From positions 1 through 11,201 of the forward strand of contig CAJTZD010000092.1 in the NCBI GenBank assembly GCA_910584235.1: 11,201 bases of DNA, read 5' to 3'. The stretch is from an uncultured Acetatifactor sp. (GTDB lineage Bacteria > Bacillota > Clostridia > Lachnospirales > Lachnospiraceae). The first letter of the stretch is position 1; every line of letters begins with the position of its first letter. The notes beneath the pieces are model-generated. The model made no database searches. It had not been told where the DNA came from and saw only the letters and a program-made list of their open reading frames with translations. Shown piece by piece: positions 1 through 4,617 of the stretch. The position numbers and the translations under genes are program-made.

Positions 1-59
1 TTGGCTAGAGCGCCTGGTTTGGGACCAGGAAGTCGCAGGTTCGAATCCTGTCACCCCGA
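1..59 (+). tRNA. tRNA-Pro (TGG), 5' end outside window
   Basis: This is a proline tRNA cut by the left window edge; about the first 16 bases (5' acceptor strand and start of the D arm) are missing. The anticodon arm has stem CCTGG/CCAGG around loop TTTGGGA, giving anticodon TGG. The T arm is GCAGG-TTCGAAT-CCTGT. The 3' acceptor strand CACCCCG (52-58) is followed by discriminator A59, and CCA is not encoded. Its 3' half is the probable attachment site of the integrase remnant that faces it. Confidence 0.95.
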
Positions 60-72
60 CTGTACGATGGAA

Positions 73-122
73 GCCGCAAATCCAAGATTTTTTCAGGGAA
101 ATCAAGGGTTTGCGGCTTTTTT
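73..122 (+). terminator. Rho-independent terminator after tRNA-Pro
   Basis: An 11-bp stem (73-83 with 106-116, GCCGCAAA pairing with TTTGCGGC and then one wobble and two GC pairs) is followed directly by six T residues (117-122). It ends plus-strand transcription from the tRNA gene. The right arm overlaps the last codons of the minus-strand integrase remnant. There is no T run on the other side, so it probably works only for plus-strand transcripts. Confidence 0.85.
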
Positions 123-299
123 GTTCCGCAGCCTCTCCGCAGCCTCCCTCTTGGCTTTCTCCATCATCGAATGCCGGTACACGGACTTCATGACATGATC
201 CGTCTCCCATCCCCCCATCTTTAAGATATCAGCTTCCGGTACTCCCAGGGCTGACATCTCGCTGGCAAAATAATGCCTGAGTTTGTGCGGCAGTTGCAA
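102..299 (-). pseudogene. Tyrosine recombinase/phage integrase, C-terminal remnant
   Basis: Only the last 65 or so codons of a tyrosine-family site-specific integrase survive. They keep the C-terminal part of the active site: the H-x-x-R box (residues 5-8 of the fragment, HKLR), W31 in GGW at the H/W position, and the nucleophile Y41 in the sequence VYRHS. The N-terminal DNA-binding domains, the first catalytic Arg and the Lys are absent; intact enzymes are usually 350-400 residues. The frame runs open to about 315, where it meets the end of the Uma2 gene, so a deletion or rearrangement joined them around 300-316. The gene converges on tRNA-Pro about 40 bases away, the usual layout for an element integrated into a tRNA 3' end. 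The TTG at 299 is only where the homology can be read from, not a real start. It cannot be functional. Confidence 0.85.
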
Positions 300-307
300 C
301 GTTGCAA
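294..307. repeat. 14-bp perfect palindrome at the integrase/Uma2 junction
   Basis: TTGCAACGTTGCAA is its own reverse complement. It sits where the integrase homology stops and just past the Uma2 stop codon. A second inverted repeat, GCTTTC-TTAT-GAAAGC (310-325), follows at once and holds the Uma2 stop codon in its loop. No T run follows, so neither is a clear terminator. Function unknown. Confidence 0.5.
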
Positions 308-315
308 TAGCTTTC

Positions 316-924
316 TTATGAAAGCAAGCTGGTGATATTGATTTTCAGGTCTTCGTAAATGCAGGAGGAAATGGTATCATCAAAATCGTATTGGTTTGAT
401 TTTTCTTCTTTTTCCATGTCGAATACGGTAACGGTCTTTTTCATGGGGTTCACAATCCAATATTCACGAACACCTGCAGACCGATACTTAAAAAGCTTAA
501 CACCATAATCGACCCGGCTGGTGCTGGGGGAAACGACTTCAATCACCCAGTCCGGTGCACCGTTGCACCCCCTGTCATCCAGCTTGTTTTTGTCGCATAC
601 CACGGAGATGTCGGGTTCTACATAGTTCCGGTCATCCTTATTTAAGAAGACAGCGAATGGAGCCGGTATCACTTTGCAGCTTCCGCCTTTTGATTTGATG
701 TGGCTTCCGATTGTGATGGTAAATCCGCTGACAAGATTCTGGTGTATGGTGTTTGGCGGGGCCATCATATATATCTTCCCGTCAATCAGCTCCGCCCTCT
801 GGCCCTCAGGCAGGGCGTAGATGTCATCTATCGTATAGATTCTTTCTTGTGCTAATGCCATGGGTGATTCCTCGCTCTCTATTTGATTTTTAGCATGCCG
901 CAGCGCTACGCTCCGGCCTGCCAT
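316..924 (-). CDS. Uma2-family (DUF820) restriction-endonuclease-like protein
   Basis: The 202-residue product matches the Uma2 family, which has the PD-(D/E)XK nuclease fold; its physiological role is generally unknown. Visible family marks are ELIDGKIYMM (45-54), EPDISVV with D105, IEVVSPSTS with E129, a following Lys (K143) and the tail REYWIVNP (153-160). The likely active-site residues D105, E129 and K143 are all kept. Two starts are possible. The ATG at 924 has a strong AGGGAGGAG site six bases upstream and a TTGAAA-17-CATAAT promoter whose start point falls just before it. An internal ATG at 861 (GAGGAA site) would give 181 residues and fits the usual N-terminus of the family better; residues 1-21 are not family-like. 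I chose 924 for the promoter and ribosome-site fit. It stands next to an integrase fragment, so it may be leftover cargo or host DNA. Confidence 0.85.
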   Translation of the reverse strand: MAGRSVALRHAKNQIESEESPMALAQERIYTIDDIYALPEGQRAELIDGKIYMMAPPNTIHQNLVSGFTITIGSHIKSKGGSCKVIPAPFAVFLNKDDRNYVEPDISVVCDKNKLDDRGCNGAPDWVIEVVSPSTSRVDYGVKLFKYRSAGVREYWIVNPMKKTVTVFDMEKEEKSNQYDFDDTISSCIYEDLKINITSLLS

Positions 925-948
925 TTTGTACTCCTCCCTCTGATATTG

Positions 949-977
949 ATTATGCGGTGAAAACGTAATTATTTCAA
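949..977 (-). promoter_or_regulatory. Sigma-A type promoter of the Uma2 gene
   Basis: Read on the minus strand: TTGAAA (972-977), a 17-base spacer, and CATAAT (949-954). Transcription would start near 942, about 18 bases before the ATG at 924 and just ahead of its AGGGAGGAG site. This match is the main reason for preferring the upstream start. Confidence 0.65.
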
Positions 978-994
978 TATGTTTTTAAGAATTT

Positions 995-1138
995 CTATCT
1001 GACTTCATGTTTTTTCTCCAATTCATTATTTTCACGCATGGCAATATCATTCAACACCTTGTCCTGATGTGCTTCAATGGCTACTAAGGCTATCAAAGCA
1101 GCAAACAGGATTCCTGACAATGACCCCTTTGGTGGCAT
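995..1138 (-). CDS. Small hydrophobic peptide, 47 residues, function unknown
   Basis: The ORF begins MPPKGSLSGILFAALIALVA and ends in a charged tail (KVLNDIAMRENNELEKKHEVR). Residues 10-21 form a short hydrophobic segment, long enough only for a short or tilted membrane helix. Three signals support expression: a GAGGA ribosome site five bases before the ATG, a perfect TTGACA-17-TATAAT promoter with start near 1176, and a palindrome between the two. A short hydrophobic helix plus a charged tail is the general build of type I toxin peptides and small membrane regulators, but I recognise no family and see no clear antisense promoter. Transcription would run on into the Uma2 gene, about 70 bases downstream. 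Confidence 0.5.
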   Translation of the reverse strand: MPPKGSLSGILFAALIALVAIEAHQDKVLNDIAMRENNELEKKHEVR

Positions 1139-1157
1139 AATATTCCTCGTTTTTTTG

Positions 1158-1172
1158 TATAACTAAGTTATA
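1158..1172. promoter_or_regulatory. Operator-like palindrome in the small-peptide leader
   Basis: TATAACTAAGTTATA has perfect 7-bp arms around one central base. It covers roughly +4 to +18 of the transcript from the promoter at 1183-1211, the usual place for a repressor site. The sequence looks like a generic site for a dimeric winged-helix or HTH repressor. No such regulator gene lies in the window. Confidence 0.5.
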
Positions 1173-1182
1173 TATCATTGTT

Positions 1183-1211
1183 ATTATATGGCAGGCAAGG
1201 ATTTCTGTCAA
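1183..1211 (-). promoter_or_regulatory. Consensus sigma-A promoter of the small peptide gene
   Basis: On the minus strand, TTGACA (1206-1211) and TATAAT (1183-1188) are both perfect and separated by exactly 17 bases. The start point would be near 1176, leaving a 38-base leader to the ATG at 1138. It is the strongest promoter match in the window. Confidence 0.8.
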
Positions 1212-1307
1212 TTCCTCTGGCTAAGCTTTCCCTTAATTCTCAGGGGAGTGCGTGGGAGTCCGTAGCTCGTTAGTTTCCCTCTTTTACACTGCCGACAGGC
1301 GGCTTTT

Positions 1308-1472
1308 ATGCTATACCACAGCCTCTTTCAGGCACGGGAAACGGAAAGTTCGGGTGAGAGACAGGAAGCCCGCGAGCTTCCGGAGTACCTAAAGGAAGAA
1401 GCCTATAAATACGATATCCTGTTTAGGCGGATTCAGATGGAGGGCACTGTGGAGGGTACCGAGATGAAATGA
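1308..1472 (+). CDS. Small ORF of unknown function, 54 residues, possibly a gene remnant
   Basis: A plus-strand ORF starting at ATG 1308 encodes a hydrophilic peptide rich in Glu and Arg (core ARELPEYLKEEAYKYDILF). The frame stays open upstream to 1266 without a better start, and the ribosome site before 1308 is poor (AGGCGG). The charged, amphipathic composition looks coding rather than random, but I recognise no family. Its TGA overlaps the ATG of the next small ORF. It could be the worn end of a mobile-element gene. Confidence 0.3.
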   Translation: MLYHSLFQARETESSGERQEARELPEYLKEEAYKYDILFRRIQMEGTVEGTEMK

Positions 1473-1543
1473 AAGCATACCTTTTAGGGCGCGAGGGTAT
1501 TTCTGAGCAGTACGCTGTTTTGGTGGACGATAGTTCTGTATAG
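1469..1543 (+). CDS. Tiny ORF of 24 residues overlapping the previous one (ATGA)
   Basis: The ATG at 1469 shares an ATGA with the stop of the 54-residue ORF, and a GGAGG site lies about 13 bases upstream. The product is MKAYLLGREGISEQYAVLVD plus four residues. Either it is a coupled microprotein, or the two ORFs are one older gene broken by a frameshift. The second reading is slightly favoured because neither part has a recognisable complete domain. Confidence 0.2.
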   Translation: MKAYLLGREGISEQYAVLVDDSSV

Positions 1544-1571
1544 GCTATAGTAGCGTAATTCAACATGTAGG

Positions 1572-1599
1572 GAGGGATATCTTCGGGTATTCCCTCTTT
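1572..1599 (+). terminator. UUCG-capped hairpin, weak terminator candidate
   Basis: GAGGGA pairs with TCCCTC (1572-1577 with 1591-1596), then one bulged T (1590), then TATC pairs with GGTA around a TTCG loop. A C-UUCG-G tetraloop is exceptionally stable. Only three T residues follow, so termination would be weak. It would separate the small ORFs from the sigma operon. Confidence 0.35.
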
Positions 1600-1629
1600 G
1601 CACTGATGACAAAAAGATTCCGGAGACCC

Positions 1630-1660
1630 GGTAACCTTTCCCCAAAAACGGTGCTTATTA
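1630..1660 (+). promoter_or_regulatory. Candidate ECF-type promoter of the sigma operon
   Basis: GGTAACCTTT (1630-1639) holds the AAC core typical of ECF -35 elements. CGGTGCTTATTA (1649-1660) could serve as the -10 region. Sigma factors of this kind are often self-activated, so a non-sigma-A promoter here would make sense. This is inference from motif shape; no sigma-A promoter stands out between 1544 and 1702. Confidence 0.35.
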
Positions 1661-1702
1661 GGGTAGAGGCATTTCGACAGGAAGAGAAAGGGGGCGAGAG
1701 CC

Positions 1703-2263
1703 TTGGAGGACAGTAAGATCATCGACCTGTACCTGAGCCGCGACGAGGCGGCTGTGCGGCATACATCTGAAAAATACGGGAACCGTCTGCGGTCCTTGGC
1801 CTTTGGGATCATCAATGACCCACAGACTGCAGAAGAATGCGAAAACGATACTTACATGGAAGCATGGAACGCGATTCCGCCCCATGAACCGCGAGGCTAT
1901 CTGTACGCCTTTCTGGCGCGGATCACCCGCCATCTTTCTCTGAACTGTTGCCGCAGCCGCAGCCGGTTAAAGCGCAGCGCTTTTCTCTGTGAACTCAGCG
2001 CGGAGATGGAGCAGTGTATTCCGGCTCCGGACGATGTGGAGAGCCGCATGGACGATATGGCGCTTCGCGAAGCAATCAACGGATTTCTCGGCACGCTGGG
2101 CGAGGAGAAAAGGAATATCTTTATACGACGTTACTGGTATCTGGACTCCATTGCCTGCATTGCCGGACGCTTTGCCATCTCCGAGAGCAAAGTGAAGACC
2201 ACACTCTTTCGATGCCGCGGCCGGCTTCGGGAGTATCTGGAAAAGGAGGGCTACACCATATGA
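1703..2263 (+). CDS. Sigma-70 family (ECF-like) RNA polymerase sigma factor
   Basis: The 186-residue protein has only the two core sigma regions. Region 2 spans about residues 8-85 (IIDLYLSRDEAAV through RGYLYAFLARITRHLSLN). Region 4 spans about 120-180 (LREAINGFL..., RYWYLDSIACIAGRFAISES, KVKTTLFRCRGRLREYL), with the helix-turn-helix in the second half. It would redirect RNA polymerase to a small regulon, perhaps including its own promoter. The start is TTG at 1703, with AAAGGGGG upstream; the product then begins MEDSKIIDLY, as expected for this Clostridia-type family. Its TGA overlaps the ATG of the downstream membrane protein, so the two are translationally coupled, the normal layout for a sigma factor and its anti-sigma partner. 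It was probably held inactive at the membrane until a signal arrives. Confidence 0.9.
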   Translation: MEDSKIIDLYLSRDEAAVRHTSEKYGNRLRSLAFGIINDPQTAEECENDTYMEAWNAIPPHEPRGYLYAFLARITRHLSLNCCRSRSRLKRSAFLCELSAEMEQCIPAPDDVESRMDDMALREAINGFLGTLGEEKRNIFIRRYWYLDSIACIAGRFAISESKVKTTLFRCRGRLREYLEKEGYTI

Positions 2264-3456
2264 GAGGAAATGAGCTTTTGGACAAGATGGAGCTTGTGGA
2301 TGCTGCCTATGTGGAGGCGGCGGACGCTGAGCCGATGAACGTTAAGCTGAAAAAGAACAGGGCAGTCTGGATGAAATGGGGCGCGGCAGCAGCATGTGTC
2401 TCCCTCCTGGCCTTTGGGGGAATGATGGCTGACCGAAAGGATGATTCTGCGCGGATTTCGCTGGGAGGGATACTGCGGGAATACAAGAATACCAATATAA
2501 CGGCAAGCGAACTGGCCATCGAATGGCCATGGGAATATAAAACGATTTCCGAGCAATATACCACCCTCGTCCTGAATGGGGAGGAGTTCAATGCGGGAAG
2601 AGCCATTGACGCTTCGTGGATCGGGGATATCCTGGGCAGTTATGATGTGGCTGGCTACGATACTTATACCGGTCAGGAGCATCACATGACGGCAGAGGTG
2701 TACCGGATCGCGGGAATTTCTGAAGACAAGATTGTAGCCGTGAAGCTGGACGGAGGCTTTTTTGGATTCCGTCACATGGGATACGCGCCCCCGGCGGATT
2801 TTGGGGAGCTGCTGGACGACTACACGCTGGAGGAGACGCTGCCCCTGAAGCAATTTACAGAGTGCGAGGGATATGAAGAAAAAGGCCATTTCAGGCTGGA
2901 CGATGACGCATATATCTGGGAGGTGCTGACTGCATGCAGAAGCGCCGCATTCATAAATGATGACAGCTTTAGCGAAAACGGCAGGAGTTTAAGCTTTACC
3001 GCCACGTCCGAGGCCCTAGGCGTTTACAAAGCAGTGTTTCGTGTCACGGAGGACGGTTATGTCTGGACGAATATATTCGACTATGCCTATATCTTTCAAA
3101 TCGGCAGGGAAGCCGCGGAAAAGATTTTTTCTTACGCTGCCGAAAAGGGAACCGAATCCGAACCGGAGCCGTACATGTTCTCTCTTGCAGGTACGCTCAC
3201 CGAAATCACGGAGGAGTATATTTTAGTGGATGATGCCATTCTGTGCGCGGATGAAAAGGATGCCATGACTTTCAAAATCTGTCTGGACGATATACGGATC
3301 AGCCGCCATATAGAGTTTGAGGAAATCACGGTCGGCGATGTGGTCGTAGTCTATTTTACGGGCAACATCGACGAGAAAGCGGGAAATGTGGTGAAAGGGG
3401 CCTGTTCCCTGTCCAGAGGATACCTGTCCGGGGATGGCATTTCGGTTCCGGAGTAA
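2260..3456 (+). CDS. Membrane-anchored anti-sigma-like protein, partner of the upstream sigma factor
   Basis: 398 residues starting at ATG 2260, which overlaps the sigma stop codon; GGAGGG lies nine bases upstream. The N-terminus (1-35) is a short cytoplasmic stretch (MRGNELLDKMELVDAAYVEA...) that could hold the sigma factor. Residues 36-57 form one membrane helix (AVWMKWGAAAACVSLLAF), and 58-398 would face outside. The last part, about 307-385 (GTLTEITEEYILVDDAILC, then ITVGDVVVVYFTG), has the strand pattern of a small beta-barrel or OB-like domain. No zinc-binding HxxxCxxC motif of classic anti-sigma factors is present. The anti-sigma role is inferred from coupling, topology and the recurring pairing of such genes in Clostridia; no substrate or signal can be read. 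No clear terminator follows. Confidence 0.7.
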   Translation: MRGNELLDKMELVDAAYVEAADAEPMNVKLKKNRAVWMKWGAAAACVSLLAFGGMMADRKDDSARISLGGILREYKNTNITASELAIEWPWEYKTISEQYTTLVLNGEEFNAGRAIDASWIGDILGSYDVAGYDTYTGQEHHMTAEVYRIAGISEDKIVAVKLDGGFFGFRHMGYAPPADFGELLDDYTLEETLPLKQFTECEGYEEKGHFRLDDDAYIWEVLTACRSAAFINDDSFSENGRSLSFTATSEALGVYKAVFRVTEDGYVWTNIFDYAYIFQIGREAAEKIFSYAAEKGTESEPEPYMFSLAGTLTEITEEYILVDDAILCADEKDAMTFKICLDDIRISRHIEFEEITVGDVVVVYFTGNIDEKAGNVVKGACSLSRGYLSGDGISVPE

Positions 3457-3622
3457 GCTTTTGCGTTGCAGGCAGTCTGCAGTCGCGACTCGTGGCATGT
3501 TTTACTGGCGCGGCTATTTCGTTCTTTCAGTATACCGCAACAGATCTGAGATTCGGATGCGTAAGTCTCCTATAGATTCTTTTCTGAGCGAATGCCATTT
3601 GAAGAAAATCATATGAACTCCA
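3457..3622. other. Intergenic region after the anti-sigma gene
   Basis: No gene or convincing terminator is seen. It contains a 10-bp palindrome AGTCGCGACT (3481-3490) and a short TGCAG/CTGCA hairpin just before it; neither is followed by a T run. The in-frame extension of the HAD gene to 3592 is not used because its promoter lies downstream of that point. Confidence 0.4.
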
Positions 3623-3651
3623 TTGTCACATCGCCAGCAGTCTGGTACAAT
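3623..3651 (+). promoter_or_regulatory. Sigma-A promoter of the HAD phosphatase gene
   Basis: TTGTCA (3623-3628) and TACAAT (3646-3651) are separated by 17 bases. The start point would be near 3658, which rules out the upstream in-frame ATGs at 3592 and 3658 as starts and leaves ATG 3694 with a 36-base leader. Confidence 0.7.
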
Positions 3652-3693
3652 AAGGGCATGAAAAAATCGGTGATAGGAGGAAAGACGCATAGA

Positions 3694-4488
3694 ATGGAGA
3701 GGTGCAGACTGCTTTTGTTTGATTTGGACGGTACATTGCTTTCCAGTGACAAAAGGATAACGGAGAGGACGCTGCAGGCCCTGGGCAGGTGCAGGGAGAA
3801 GGGCATGATGATAGGCGTGTCCACTTCCAGGGGAGAGGGAATCGCTGTGTCGTTCATAGAGGAGTTGCGCCCCGACATCCTGATTGCCAGCGGCGGGGCT
3901 GTGATAAAGCATAGGGGCGAATACATATACAAGGCCGAGTTCTCAGCGGAGCGGACGAGGCAGATGATCGCGGCGGCCAGAACCATATGCGGCACGGACT
4001 GTGAGATAACCATAGACACGGTGGACTCCCACTATTGGAATTACAAAACCGATCCGAAAGAGCAGGACAGGAGTTGGGGCGAAAGCATCTATACGGATTT
4101 CAGGGATTTCGGGCAAAGAGCTCTGAAAATGTGCGTGGAGATTTTCGATGACCGCCAGGCTCAGAGGCTGGCGGAACTGCTGGACGACTGCGACTGCATA
4201 CGGTTCTCCGATGGCTGCTGGTACAAATTCACCCGAAAAGAAGTCACCAAGGAAGCGGCCATAAGGAAAGCATGTGCCGCCTGTGGGATAGGAATAGAGG
4301 AAGTCACAGCCTTTGGGGACGACTATGCGGATATGGGAATGCTTCGGCTGTGTGGCAGGGGAATCGCCATGGGAAATGCTTTAGATGTAGTAAAGGAAGC
4401 GGCGGACCTGGTGATCGGCAGCAATGACGAGGAAGGAATCGCGGTGTATCTGGAATCGCTGTTGGAAAGATGGGGAACTGAAAAATAA
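3694..4488 (+). CDS. Cof-type HAD-IIB family phosphatase
   Basis: The 264-residue product belongs to the Cof-like branch of haloacid dehalogenase hydrolases, soluble Mg-dependent phosphatases acting on sugar phosphates, nucleotides or cofactors such as FMN and PLP phosphates. Motif I is FDLDGTLL with nucleophile D10 and acid D12. Motif II is VSTSR (T44, with Ser in place of the usual Gly after it). Motif III is probably K186 in VTKEAA. Motif IV is GDDYADMGML with D209 and D213. The middle, about 80-180, is the cap that selects substrate. All catalytic residues are present. The start at 3694 follows an AGGAGG site 13 bases upstream, a longer spacing than normal. In-frame ATGs at 3658 and 3592 lie at or before the predicted transcript start. 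The substrate cannot be read from the sequence. It stands alone between the sigma operon and the sensor operon. Confidence 0.9.
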   Translation: MERCRLLLFDLDGTLLSSDKRITERTLQALGRCREKGMMIGVSTSRGEGIAVSFIEELRPDILIASGGAVIKHRGEYIYKAEFSAERTRQMIAAARTICGTDCEITIDTVDSHYWNYKTDPKEQDRSWGESIYTDFRDFGQRALKMCVEIFDDRQAQRLAELLDDCDCIRFSDGCWYKFTRKEVTKEAAIRKACAACGIGIEEVTAFGDDYADMGMLRLCGRGIAMGNALDVVKEAADLVIGSNDEEGIAVYLESLLERWGTEK

Positions 4489-4519
4489 TATAACCCCAGC
4501 GTGGGAACGGCAGGGCACA

Positions 4520-4548
4520 TTGACATATGGATAACGGTGTGCTACAGT
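4520..4548 (+). promoter_or_regulatory. Promoter of the binding protein/kinase operon
   Basis: A perfect TTGACA (4520-4525), a 17-base spacer and TACAGT (4543-4548, four of six consensus bases). The start point would be near 4555, giving a leader of about 63 bases that contains the palindrome and hairpin described next. Confidence 0.7.
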
Positions 4549-4582
4549 TGTCTTGTGCAAACACAGAAAGGAAATACTGATT

Positions 4583-4609
4583 GGCACGCGTGCCGGAGCA
4601 CGCAGGAGG
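4583..4609 (+). promoter_or_regulatory. Leader palindrome and hairpin next to the ribosome site
   Basis: GGCACGCGTGCC (4583-4594) is a perfect 12-bp palindrome. Overlapping it, GCGTGC (4588-4593) and GCACGC (4598-4603) form a perfect 6-bp hairpin with loop CGGA. The hairpin ends exactly where the AGGAGG ribosome site (4604-4609) begins, eight bases before the ATG. The palindrome, with central CG, could be a LacI-type operator at about +28. The hairpin could tune ribosome access in the RNA. A GGCA/TGCC pairing and the hairpin exclude each other. Confidence 0.5.
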
Positions 4610-4617
4610 TATAGAAT

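Larger units (their letters stand above)
1544..1702. other. Leader region before the sigma factor gene, no coding gene seen
   Basis: This stretch carries a UUCG-capped hairpin (1572-1596), a GTAACC-containing promoter candidate (1630-1660) and the sigma gene's purine-rich ribosome site (AAAGGGGG, 1688-1695). ORFs that can be read through it on the minus strand are shadows with no family resemblance. Further left, the part from 1212 to 1307 shows neither a gene nor a repeat. Confidence 0.5.

Noticed and set aside
1289..1307. GCCG/CGGC hairpin followed by TTTT as a terminator
   Set aside because: The stem is only four base pairs and cannot be extended, so it is too weak to call.
2014..2259. 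N-terminal extension of the anti-sigma-like protein
   Set aside because: It lies entirely inside the sigma factor gene in another frame. The coupled ATG at 2260 with GGAGGG is the proper start.
3592..3693. Upstream in-frame ATGs (3592 and 3658) as starts of the HAD phosphatase
   Set aside because: A TTGTCA-17-TACAAT promoter at 3623-3651 places the transcript start near 3658, after the first ATG and on the second. HAD homology begins only at MERCRLLLFD (3694).
4583..4594. Palindrome as a CcpA cre site
   Set aside because: The sequence GGCACGCGTGCC lacks the A/T pattern of cre (TGNAANCGNTNNCA), although the central CG keeps a LacI-type site possible.
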